NCBI RefSeq assembly: GCF_022012295.1
Contig: NZ_JAKLTN010000001.1
Location: 1,488,001 to 1,552,000, forward strand
Origin: Dechloromonas hankyongensis
Lineage (GTDB): Bacteria > Pseudomonadota > Gammaproteobacteria > Burkholderiales > Rhodocyclaceae
Length of the DNA stretch: 64,000 nt
Direction of reading: 5' to 3'
The position numbers and the translations under genes are program-made. The notes beneath the pieces were generated by a model. That model did not search any database. It was not told the origin of the DNA and saw only the letters and a list, made by a program, of their open reading frames with translations. This document shows positions 8,628 through 16,623 of the stretch, one piece after another (position 1 is the first letter of the stretch; each line of letters begins with the position of its first letter).

Positions 8628-9453
8628 ATACGTTCCATCCGATAAAGCCCAGCGCGGCTTTACGCTGCTGGAGATGATCGTGGTCATCGTCATCAGTGGC
8701 ATATTGCTGGGTATTGTTGGCATGTTCGGCCGCCGCCAGATCGATGCTTACATCGATACCGGCAATCGCGCCGAACTGGCTGATGCTGCGGATACTGCGG
8801 TGCGACGTATTGCCCGCGATCTACAGGGCGCCTTGCCGAACAGCGTACGGCAATCCGGTAATTTTCTCGAATATGTTCCCATTCGTGATGGTGGACGCTA
8901 TCGTGCAGAGTTCACCAGTACCGGCGGGGGAAATCCACTCGATTTCACCAACAATACCGACAATAGTTTCGATGTACTGGGACCTACCGTGACCATTTCG
9001 GTCGGCGATGAACTCGTTATTTTCAATTTGGGGCAAACGGGTTCGGATGTGTACGTGGTGGGAACCAGCAGGCGGGCGGCCACGGCAGGCAGTGGCCTGT
9101 CTACGGTGACCTTTGCGCCAGCCGGTACGCAGTTTCCGCTGGCTTCACCGCAAAACCGCTTTCAGATCGTCGGGGCGCCGGTAACCTATGAGTGTGCGGC
9201 GAACGCGGTAACGCCGGAGTTGGGAACGGTGATACGCCGTACCGGCTACGGTTTTCAATCTGCGGTGGCGACTGCCCCTTGGTCGCAAGGCGGCACCTCG
9301 GCCATTCTGGTAGGTGATGTGGCAGCCTGTTCCTTCGCCTATACGCCAGCTGTCCTGCAGCGCAACGGTTTGGTCGTGCTGCGGTTGACGCTGACTCGCA
9401 ATGGCGAGTCGGTTGAAATTTTGCATCAGATCGATGTCCTGAATACGCCATGA
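8611..9453 (+). CDS. mshO: Minor prepilin, MshO-like
   Basis: A 280-residue PilW/GspJ-type minor pilin precursor with the signature RG|FTLLEMIVVIVISGILLGIVGMF and a following ELADAADTAVRRIARDLQ helix. It is larger than the other pilins, as expected for PilW-type subunits. The open frame reaches 8572, but ATG 8611 inside the end of mshD is the likely start, giving a 16-residue leader. The stop overlaps the mshP start (ATGA). Expected role: part of the tip complex with MshC, MshD, MshP and possibly MshQ. Confidence 0.78.
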   Translation: MPRATEYVPSDKAQRGFTLLEMIVVIVISGILLGIVGMFGRRQIDAYIDTGNRAELADAADTAVRRIARDLQGALPNSVRQSGNFLEYVPIRDGGRYRAEFTSTGGGNPLDFTNNTDNSFDVLGPTVTISVGDELVIFNLGQTGSDVYVVGTSRRAATAGSGLSTVTFAPAGTQFPLASPQNRFQIVGAPVTYECAANAVTPELGTVIRRTGYGFQSAVATAPWSQGGTSAILVGDVAACSFAYTPAVLQRNGLVVLRLTLTRNGESVEILHQIDVLNTP

Positions 9454-9914
9454 TTCGCTGCTATCCATCTCGACAGCCAAATCGGACTCATCAACGGGGT
9501 GTGTCGATCATTACGGGCATTTTTCTGTTGGTGCTGATGGCTGCTCTGGCGGCAGCGATGGTAAGCGTCATTTCGACCTCGCACGTCAATCTCGCGGCGG
9601 ATATTGGCGGCTCGCGGGCCTATCAGGCTGCGCGGGCTGGTGTCGAATGGGGCATGTACCAGCTCGACCCAAACGCACATGCTGCGGCCTTGCCCGACTG
9701 TGTTGGCGGTTCCCCAGCGATACCCGGCCATACGGTAACGGTGACCTGCCAAAGCTGGGATACCACCGAAGGGGTGAAGCAGATCCGCATCTACCGGATC
9801 GGCTCCGTGGCAGTCGCAACGGGTGCCAAGGCGCCGGGGATCGAGCGACGTATCGAGGTGACGGTCGAGAAATGCCGGGACGCGACGATTAGCGCCGCGC
9901 CCTACGATTGTTGA
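9450..9914 (+). CDS. mshP: PilX-like membrane-anchored protein, MshP-like
   Basis: A 154-residue protein with an N-terminal hydrophobic segment (RGVSIITGIFLLVLMAALAAAMV) that resembles PilX/MshP rather than canonical pilins. It lacks the +5 glutamate of the FTLIE motif. The next part (SRAYQAARAGVEWGMYQL) is the conserved PilX N-terminal motif. Cysteines near residues 84, 101, 142 and 154 could stabilise the small C-terminal domain. It overlaps mshO by ATGA and sits 10 bases before mshQ. Confidence 0.76.
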   Translation: MIRCYPSRQPNRTHQRGVSIITGIFLLVLMAALAAAMVSVISTSHVNLAADIGGSRAYQAARAGVEWGMYQLDPNAHAAALPDCVGGSPAIPGHTVTVTCQSWDTTEGVKQIRIYRIGSVAVATGAKAPGIERRIEVTVEKCRDATISAAPYDC

Positions 9915-9924
9915 GGAAGAGGAC

Positions 9925-12900
9925 ATGATGCGACAAAATCTCGCCCGCGTTGGTGTCTTGCTGGCGGCCTTCTTCCTGGCAGGGATGGCGCAGGCTGCCA
10001 TCAGCTATATCGGTTCGGCCGGCGGCCGGGCAGATCTGCCGACCGACGGCACCGACGGCGCGCTGGTTATTACGCGGCCGGCCGGCGTGGCACCTGGTAT
10101 GGCCTTGATCGCTTCCATCGCGGCACGGCCGCAGCAGGTTTCCGGGACGGTAACGCGCGGTGTGGTGTGGACGCCCCCAGCCGGTTGGACACAGATGACC
10201 TCGACCAACCAGGCCAGTGGTGGCACTTCGACCTCGCCGGGGGGGATGACGTTGCTGACCTACTACAAGGTGGTTGGCACCTCGGAGCCGACCAGCTATA
10301 CCTGGCGCTTCCGCAACACCTATCCCAGTAACGGCGGCAGCGCGGTGGGCGGTATTCTCGCTTTTTCGGGTATCGACACTTCGGCCAGCCCAATCTGTCA
10401 GTGGGCAGCCACTGCGACGGCGGCCAGCGTGACGCACACCACGCCAGGAATCACGACCACGACTTGCCTCGGCAGCAGCCAGCCCGGACCCGATGGCCAG
10501 ATGATTGTCTCGTCGATCAGCATCCTGTCGGCAACGAATTTTGCTAATCCGACTACGACTGGGCCGCTGACTTTTACCGAACGTCTCGACATGAGCCAGC
10601 CGCAGGCGGCCAATGCGGTCGGAACGACCTTGCAGATGTCTACCGCTCCGCAGCCGACAGCCGGTGGGACTGGAACGGTGCGGGCGGTGGCGGCAAGCGA
10701 CAGCGACAACGGTGTCGCCAACATCCTGTCGCTCAAGCCCTCGGAAATCGACCCGTCGCTTGCCATGGTGCGCAACGGCCCGCTCAGTGCAGGCGGCACG
10801 GGCAGCTACACGCTGACGGTGACTAACCTCGGCATCAAATCGGAACCCGGACCCCTGAGCATCGTCGATATACTGCCGTCCAACGTGACGTTCGCGTCGG
10901 CTTCGGGCACTGGCTGGTCGTGCATCAACAATAGCCCGCAGGCTGGGCAGGTAACTTGCACGCGTACAGGCGCATTAGCTGCCGGCGCTTCGGCACCGAC
11001 CCTGACAATCAACGTCAATGTCGGTGCCGGCGCTTCGGGGGTGCTGACCAATTCAGCGACGGTTTCCGGTACGGGGGGGGACGGCAACCCGGCCAACAAC
11101 ACGGCCGTCGATAATTTCGTGATCCTGCCATCACCTTATGCCTACTACGCCATGGATGAGGCGGTGTGGAGCGTCGGTGGTTCGATCCCCGACAGTAGTG
11201 GCAACTCGCGCAACGCAACGGTGGTTGGCGGTGCGCTCGCCACCGGAGTGCCACCGGCAAGCCCGCCCGGGGCTGCGATTCCCGGCTCGCCAGGTACTTG
11301 CGGTGCCGGTCGCGTCACAGCTGTAGGAGCGGGGGTTGATTCGAATATACCGCTCAACAATATTGGCAACGCCGGCACCATCGCCTTCTGGTACAACGGT
11401 AGCGCAGCGTGGAACGACGGTTCGGCCCGCATGCTGTTCGATGCCTCCAGAACCAACTCGGGGTCGAGTGATTCAGGGGCCAAAAGCTTTTTCCTGGTCA
11501 AGACGGGTACCGGTGCACTGCAGTTTTCCTTGGAAGACAGTAGCGATCTCGATTCCACTGCGTTGTCGCCGAGTTATTCGTTTGCGGCAAATTCGTGGCA
11601 CCACATCGCGGTGACCTGGGACATGTCGCAAGACAGCCTATACGTCTATCTGGATGGCGATTCTTCGCCAGTGGCATCGTCAACAGTCAATGTCGCCGCC
11701 ACGCTCGGGACCTTGGCTGATCTGTTCCTGGGTAAATCAATCGGCGGTGTGGCAACCAGCCTCTCCAATTACACGAGCAACGGTGCGAACGGCTATATCG
11801 ACGAAGTGCGTATCTACAATCGAGCGCTTGCACCGCTTGAGATTGAGGCGCTGGCCGATCTGACCCATGCCTGCGCAACCACGGTGGACCATTACGAAAT
11901 GTCTTTGCCGACAGCCAGTCTGGCTTGTCTGCCTACCACAGTGACAGTGGTTGCTTGTGCCGATGCGACTTCTCCGTGTACCAATCGGCAAGCAGCCGTT
12001 TCCGGCAAGACGGCGACACTGGGGGCAAGTGCCGGTACGCTGTCGGCGACGACAATCACCTTCGATTCGCAAGGGATAGCCAATGCATCACTCACGTATC
12101 CTGCCGCAGTGAATGGTGCGACGGCTGCAGTTAACTTGTCAGGTGAAATGCAGGCTGCCAACAACCCGCGCAAGTGTTGTCCGGATGGCGTCAGTTGCAG
12201 CGCGGCAAACAGTTGCTCGACTACCTTCAGCACGGCCGGTTTCATTTTTTCCGCTGCGGTGGATAGCACCGAGGCAACTTTCGGGAATCAAGTGGCGGGC
12301 AATACTTTTGGTCCCTACTGGCTGCGGGCAATCAAGAGCAACACGACGACCAAGGCCTGCGAGGCGGCATTTTCCAGCCCGCATGCGGTGACTTTGGGTT
12401 ATCAGTGCCTTGATCCCTCGAACTGTTCGGCTGGCAGCAAACTTTTGGTTGGGGGCAACTCTGTGGCGAGTGGCGGCACCAGCGTGAATCTTTCCTTTGA
12501 TGCCAACGGGAATGCCAGCCTAGGCTCGTTAGCCTATCTCGATGTCGGCAAGATTTCCATCACTGCCTCTGCAGCCGTAGGTGGAACCACTCTGAATGGC
12601 GTATCCAAAGGGGCGACTGGTTCGAATTTTGTAGTCAAGCCGTACAGTCTGTTGCTGACCGATATCAAGCGCACCGCTGCACCCCAGACTGTCAATCCGG
12701 GGGCGTCGGATGCGACAGGCGGGGCTTTCGTGCGGGCCGGGGAAAATTTCTCGGCGACTGTGACGGCGGTCAATTCGACTTGTTCGGCTAATCTTGCCAG
12801 CTACGCGCTGTTGAGTTCGGTACCTACCTCGTGCATCGCACCCAACTATGGGCGGGAAAGTACGGCCGAAGGCGTCGCTGTCAGTAGCGCTTTGGTGGCT

Positions 12901-13941
12901 GGCCTAGGGTTGGGGGCCAATCCGAGCATCAGCAACGCCTCGGCATTTGGCAGCTTCAGCGCAGGCTCGGCCAGCAATACCACCTTGGCTTGGGATGAGG
13001 TGGGCATCATTACGCTAACCCCGACTATCCGTGACGGCGATTATCTCGGTAGCGGTGCGGAAAGTGTGCAGACTTCGGCGCGGGTTGGACGCTTTTATCC
13101 GGATCATTTTGACGTCACCGTGACGCCGCAATGCGGCGGTTTCGTCTATGGCGGCAATGCTGCCGCCGGCCAGCCCTTTACGGTTAAAACGGTGGCCATG
13201 AATGGCCGCTCGCCGGTAGCGGTTACCACCAACTACAGCTATGTCGGTGTTGCTGATCCCCAGAAAAATTTTTCCCGCGCGATAAACCTGAGCTTGTCGG
13301 CTGGCAGCGGCGTGGGGGGGCTTTATGTGGGGGCCTCTGCGGGAGGTAATGGCGCGATCCCTGCTGCCAGTTTTGTCGGTGGTAGTGGCGAAGTCCGGTA
13401 TAACGCCACGAGTGCCCTGATTTCCTATGGTTTCACGACTTTCCCGTCCGCCCCGACGGCGATTGCAGTTCACGCAGAGGATGCCGATACCGTTGCGGTG
13501 GCAGCATTGGTCGCCGGCACTGATGGGACGATCGCCTTGCCTGCTGGCGTACGCTCCGGGCGTTTGTGGTTGAGTAATGCCTACGGTTCCGAGTTGCTCC
13601 CCCTCACCGTGCCGGTAAGGCTCCAATACTGGAAAGCGACAGGCTGGGAAACCAATTTGCTTGATAGTTGTACAGCGCTCACCGTGCCCACGAATGCCAA
13701 TGCCGGTTTGACCAATACACTGCGTACCAAGACGAACGCAACAGTCACCGCGACCGCTAGTGGCACTGCGCCGCTCAGATTGTCGGCTCCAGGAGCCGGC
13801 AATGCCGGGGTCGTCGATATTTCTGGAGCTATTCTGCGCGGCAGCAATAGTTGGCTGGCCTTGCCGGTACCGACTGCGCGCGCCTGTTTTGGGTCGTGTG
13901 GCCCGCGTTCGCCAGTGATTTATTTGCGTGAAAGTTACTAA
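9925..13941 (+). CDS. mshQ: Giant MSHA-associated surface protein, MshQ-like
   Basis: A 1338-residue exported protein. A signal peptide (ending LAGMAQA) is followed by a beta-rich N-terminal domain (about 26-270), a DUF11-type repeat (about 275-400, with SYTLTVTN and NSATVSG), a concanavalin/LamG-like domain (about 470-645, with SWHHIAVTWDMSQDSLYVYLDG), a cysteine-containing linker and a C-terminal DUF6701-like domain ending with the family-typical YLRESY. It has no pilin signature, so it is probably a pilus-associated adhesin or tip protein; this is inference. GAGGAAGAGG at 9913-9922 supports the ATG at 9925 or 9928. Three poly-G tracts (7, 8 and 7) lie inside the gene. Confidence 0.82.
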   Translation: MMRQNLARVGVLLAAFFLAGMAQAAISYIGSAGGRADLPTDGTDGALVITRPAGVAPGMALIASIAARPQQVSGTVTRGVVWTPPAGWTQMTSTNQASGGTSTSPGGMTLLTYYKVVGTSEPTSYTWRFRNTYPSNGGSAVGGILAFSGIDTSASPICQWAATATAASVTHTTPGITTTTCLGSSQPGPDGQMIVSSISILSATNFANPTTTGPLTFTERLDMSQPQAANAVGTTLQMSTAPQPTAGGTGTVRAVAASDSDNGVANILSLKPSEIDPSLAMVRNGPLSAGGTGSYTLTVTNLGIKSEPGPLSIVDILPSNVTFASASGTGWSCINNSPQAGQVTCTRTGALAAGASAPTLTINVNVGAGASGVLTNSATVSGTGGDGNPANNTAVDNFVILPSPYAYYAMDEAVWSVGGSIPDSSGNSRNATVVGGALATGVPPASPPGAAIPGSPGTCGAGRVTAVGAGVDSNIPLNNIGNAGTIAFWYNGSAAWNDGSARMLFDASRTNSGSSDSGAKSFFLVKTGTGALQFSLEDSSDLDSTALSPSYSFAANSWHHIAVTWDMSQDSLYVYLDGDSSPVASSTVNVAATLGTLADLFLGKSIGGVATSLSNYTSNGANGYIDEVRIYNRALAPLEIEALADLTHACATTVDHYEMSLPTASLACLPTTVTVVACADATSPCTNRQAAVSGKTATLGASAGTLSATTITFDSQGIANASLTYPAAVNGATAAVNLSGEMQAANNPRKCCPDGVSCSAANSCSTTFSTAGFIFSAAVDSTEATFGNQVAGNTFGPYWLRAIKSNTTTKACEAAFSSPHAVTLGYQCLDPSNCSAGSKLLVGGNSVASGGTSVNLSFDANGNASLGSLAYLDVGKISITASAAVGGTTLNGVSKGATGSNFVVKPYSLLLTDIKRTAAPQTVNPGASDATGGAFVRAGENFSATVTAVNSTCSANLASYALLSSVPTSCIAPNYGRESTAEGVAVSSALVAGLGLGANPSISNASAFGSFSAGSASNTTLAWDEVGIITLTPTIRDGDYLGSGAESVQTSARVGRFYPDHFDVTVTPQCGGFVYGGNAAAGQPFTVKTVAMNGRSPVAVTTNYSYVGVADPQKNFSRAINLSLSAGSGVGGLYVGASAGGNGAIPAASFVGGSGEVRYNATSALISYGFTTFPSAPTAIAVHAEDADTVAVAALVAGTDGTIALPAGVRSGRLWLSNAYGSELLPLTVPVRLQYWKATGWETNLLDSCTALTVPTNANAGLTNTLRTKTNATVTATASGTAPLRLSAPGAGNAGVVDISGAILRGSNSWLALPVPTARACFGSCGPRSPVIYLRESY
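10239..10245 (+). repeat. G7 tract inside mshQ N-terminal domain
   Basis: Seven consecutive G residues at codons for Pro-Gly-Gly in the N-terminal beta-rich domain. A slip would truncate almost the whole protein. Confidence 0.85.
11073..11080 (+). repeat. G8 tract inside mshQ DUF11-like region
   Basis: Eight consecutive G residues encode part of the SGTGGDGN segment. It is the longest G run seen in the window and lies before the LamG-like domain. Confidence 0.88.
13314..13320 (+). repeat. G7 tract inside mshQ C-terminal domain
   Basis: Seven consecutive G residues in the DUF6701-like region (GSGVGGLYVG). A slip would remove about the last 200 residues. Confidence 0.85.
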
Positions 13942-13948
13942 AAAACCA

Positions 13949-13977
13949 TTGAAAAATAATGTGTTGCTGGATATCCT
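13949..13977 (+). promoter_or_regulatory. Weak sigma70-like promoter upstream of mshI
   Basis: TTGAAA (13949-13954) and TATCCT (13972-13977) are separated by 17 bases in the AT-rich 63-base gap between mshQ and mshI. It is the only real gap inside the pilus locus after mshC and could give the assembly genes independent expression. Confidence 0.35.
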
Positions 13978-14004
13978 TCTGAAAAAACTTAAGGTGTTGG
14001 GACC

Positions 14005-14931
14005 ATGTGGCCGAATTTCGGGGTAAAGCTTGCGGAGGGGTGGATGTCTATCGTCCGGCTCGGTGAGCGCATCGATATTGCCCACGTCATACACGCTATC
14101 GGAAGGCCTCCGGAAATACGTCGCAGCGAGTCGTTCCGGCTTGAAGGCAGCGAAAGCGATGCCTTGTCCCGGCTGGCGCAGAGTGTCGGCCTCAAGCGTT
14201 ATCGCTGCGCATCGCTGCTCGGCGAAAACCAGTATCAAATGGTCCAGCTCGAATCGCCGGCGGTTCCTCCGGAGGAGCGTGCACAAGCATTGCGCTGGCG
14301 CCTGAAGGATATGGTCGATTTTCCCGTCGAGGGGGCTGCTGTTGCCGTGGCCGATATTCCGACCGAGGGTAGCCGGCAGGCAAACGTATTTGCCATCGTC
14401 GCACCCCGGACGGTGGTCGGCGAGCGCATGGGCGTGTTCCACAAGGCCCGCGTGCCGCTGGAGGCAATCGATATTCCGGAGATGGCGGTGCGCAACGTGG
14501 CCAGCCTGTTCGAGGAAGCGAATCGCGGACTGGCTTTCCTGGCGCTCAATGCCGACGAAAGCCTGCTGACCATCACTTTTCGGGGCGAGTTGTATCTGTC
14601 GCGGCGTATCGAAGTCTCCTCGCAGGCACTTGCCGATGCCGATGCGGAACGCCGCCAGCAGATGCTCGAGCGCCTGGCACTCGAACTGCAACGCACGCTC
14701 GACAACTTCGATCGCCAGTACGGCTTCATTTCGGTATCGCGTCTGTTGGTGTGCTCGGAGTTCGATTGCGCCGGCACCGTGGCCGCCTTGGCGCAGAATC
14801 TCTATCTGCCGGTGCAGGCGGCCGATCTGGCACAGGTGGCGGAATTCGGCAGTATCCCGGAATTGCGCTCGGCCGAACGCCAGGCGCAAAGCCTGCTCGC
14901 CATCGGTGCCGCCCTGAGGAGCGGGACGTGA
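14005..14931 (+). CDS. mshI: PilM-like pilus assembly ATPase-fold protein, MshI N-terminal equivalent
   Basis: A 308-residue cytoplasmic protein with features of the PilM/MshI actin-like fold (LRWRLKDMVDFPVEGAAVAVADIP, ALNADESLLTITFRGELYLSRRIEV). PilM-type proteins bind the cytoplasmic tail of PilN and link the inner-membrane alignment complex to the motor. In Vibrio MSHA loci MshI is longer and seems to join PilM- and PilN-like parts, whereas here they are separate overlapping genes. The stop overlaps the GTG start of the next gene. An upstream ATG-like context (GGACCATG) sets the start. Confidence 0.75.
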   Translation: MWPNFGVKLAEGWMSIVRLGERIDIAHVIHAIGRPPEIRRSESFRLEGSESDALSRLAQSVGLKRYRCASLLGENQYQMVQLESPAVPPEERAQALRWRLKDMVDFPVEGAAVAVADIPTEGSRQANVFAIVAPRTVVGERMGVFHKARVPLEAIDIPEMAVRNVASLFEEANRGLAFLALNADESLLTITFRGELYLSRRIEVSSQALADADAERRQQMLERLALELQRTLDNFDRQYGFISVSRLLVCSEFDCAGTVAALAQNLYLPVQAADLAQVAEFGSIPELRSAERQAQSLLAIGAALRSGT

Positions 14932-15581
14932 GCCAGCAGATCAACCTTGTGTTGCCCGAACTGCGGCCGCGCTTCGACTGGCTGGCCCTGCCGGTGGTCG
15001 CCAGTGCCGGTCTGGCCGGTTTGCTGCTGGTGGTCATACTGGCCAGCCTGAACGCCTGGCGGGTCGATGGCCTGAAATCCCGCGAAAACGCCATCCGCGC
15101 CCAATTGGCCGGTCTGCAGCAGCAGATCCAATCGCTCAGCGAACGCCTCGGCGCGCGCAAGGGGGATGCGACACTGGATCAACAGATCGAGGCAGCGCGG
15201 ACGGCAGTTGGGCAGCGCCAGGAAGTGTTGAATGTCGTGGCACAAGGCAATCTGTCTTCCGGTCAGACCTATTCCGGCCTGCTGCAGGGCTTTTCGCGGC
15301 AGATCGTCGATGGCGTATGGCTGACCGGCTTCGGCTTTGCCCAGAACAACATCGAAATTCGTGGTCGGCTGACCGATCCGGCCCTGCTGCCGGTGTACAT
15401 CGGCCGTTTGAATGCGGAGCCTGCCTTTGCCGGACGGCGCTTTGCGACGCTCGATATGAAAGGTGTCGATCCGGTAGCCGACGCCAAGCACGATGCAGGC
15501 GCCACCCCGGCGCCGGCCAAGGCGCCGCTGCCGCGCTATACCGAGTTCGCGCTGCGCACCGAAGCGGAGAAGGCGAAATGA
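14928..15581 (+). CDS. PilN-like inner-membrane pilus assembly protein
   Basis: A 217-residue bitopic protein. The short cytoplasmic N-terminus (MSQQINLVLPELRPRFDWL) resembles the PilN motif that binds PilM. It is followed by one membrane helix (about 22-45), a coiled coil (LQQQIQSLSERLGARK) and a periplasmic domain (LLQGFSRQIVDGVWLTGFGFAQNNIEIRG) like PilN/GspL. The frame is open further upstream, but the GTG at 14928 overlapping the mshI stop (GTGA) gives the natural start. It corresponds to the second half of MshI in Vibrio. It overlaps mshJ by four bases. Confidence 0.74.
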   Translation: MSQQINLVLPELRPRFDWLALPVVASAGLAGLLLVVILASLNAWRVDGLKSRENAIRAQLAGLQQQIQSLSERLGARKGDATLDQQIEAARTAVGQRQEVLNVVAQGNLSSGQTYSGLLQGFSRQIVDGVWLTGFGFAQNNIEIRGRLTDPALLPVYIGRLNAEPAFAGRRFATLDMKGVDPVADAKHDAGATPAPAKAPLPRYTEFALRTEAEKAK

Positions 15582-16255
15582 GTTTGCGCCAGGACTGGTC
15601 CCGCCTCAACGATCGCTATCAGGCCTTGTCCCGGCGCGAGCGGCTGTTGGTGGCCCTCGCCGCCGTATTCGGGCCGCTGCTGATCGGCTATTCGTTGTTT
15701 GTCGATCCACAGAGCGCGCGCCTGAAGGCCATGGAAAATACGCTGGCTGGCGAAGGGAGCACCGTAGCCCGCCTGCAGGCCGAACAAGCCTCGCTGCAGC
15801 AACAGTTGTCCGTCGATCCCGATGCCGGGCGCAAGGCCGATCTCGCCGCGCTGACCGCGGAGCGCGGCCGTCTGGACGAACAGCTCAGGCAGTTCAGCGC
15901 GGTGCTGGTTCGCCCCGAGGAAATGAACGGCCTGCTCGAAAGCATACTGGCGCGCCATGCCGGCCTGCGCCTGCTCGGCCTGAAGACCGTGGCACCGCAG
16001 AGCGTTCTGGTACGTGAAGCCAAGGAGGGAGATGGCAAGCCGGTCGAGCGCAGCTTCGACCTGTATCGCCATGGCGTCGAGATCCGCCTGGAGGGCAGCT
16101 ATGGGCAGTTGCAGGCCTATCTGTCGCAACTGGAAAAACTGCAGCAGAAACTGCTCTGGGGGCCGTTGAAGTACCAGGTGATCGATTATCCGCGGGCCGA
16201 ACTGACCCTGACCGTCTATACCCTGAGTCCCGACCGGACGTGGCTGGCCCTATGA
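15578..16255 (+). CDS. mshJ: PilO-like pilus assembly protein MshJ
   Basis: A 225-residue bitopic inner-membrane protein: membrane helix at about 24-42 (LLVALAAVFGPLLIGYSLFV), a long coiled coil (about 50-110) and a ferredoxin-like periplasmic domain with HGVEIRLEGSYGQLQAYLSQLEKL, the typical PilO/GspM/MshJ motif. It would form a heterodimer with the PilN-like protein. The start is the ATG overlapping the previous stop (ATGA), and its own stop overlaps mshK in the same way. Confidence 0.8.
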   Translation: MSLRQDWSRLNDRYQALSRRERLLVALAAVFGPLLIGYSLFVDPQSARLKAMENTLAGEGSTVARLQAEQASLQQQLSVDPDAGRKADLAALTAERGRLDEQLRQFSAVLVRPEEMNGLLESILARHAGLRLLGLKTVAPQSVLVREAKEGDGKPVERSFDLYRHGVEIRLEGSYGQLQAYLSQLEKLQQKLLWGPLKYQVIDYPRAELTLTVYTLSPDRTWLAL

Positions 16256-16623
16256 GACTTATCGCTCTCGCCCTGCTTTTCTCGGCCTCTGCGGCATTCG
16301 CCCAGTCGGCGGATCCGACGCGCCCGCCGTCCAACTGGGTGTCGCCCGTGGATAGCGTCGCCCAGCCCGGCGATGGCGGCGGCCTGCGCCTGCAATCCGT
16401 GCTGATGCGCCAGGGAAGCAAGCCGGTCGCGGTGATCGGCGGCAGGACGGTGGTCCTGGGCGGCAAGGTCGGTGAGGCGACCTTGGTGCGTCTGAATGAG
16501 CACGAAGCAGTTTTGCAGGGAGCGGATGGCGTGACCCATCTCTATCTGACTCCCGATGTCCAAAAACAGATGATTGTCATGCCCAAGGCCAGCAAGCCGG
16601 GGCAAGTAAAGGGGCTCCCATGA
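16252..16623 (+). CDS. mshK: Periplasmic pilus assembly protein MshK
   Basis: A 123-residue exported protein with a cleavable signal peptide (MRLIALALLFSASAAFAQS). The mature part begins ADPTRPP, a motif seen in MshK and the PilP/GspC group. Then comes a small beta domain (LQSVLMRQGSKPVAVIGGRTVVLGGKV) of the kind that contacts the secretin. The start is the ATG overlapping the mshJ stop rather than the GTG 12 bases earlier. It overlaps mshL by four bases. Confidence 0.8.
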   Translation: MRLIALALLFSASAAFAQSADPTRPPSNWVSPVDSVAQPGDGGGLRLQSVLMRQGSKPVAVIGGRTVVLGGKVGEATLVRLNEHEAVLQGADGVTHLYLTPDVQKQMIVMPKASKPGQVKGLP

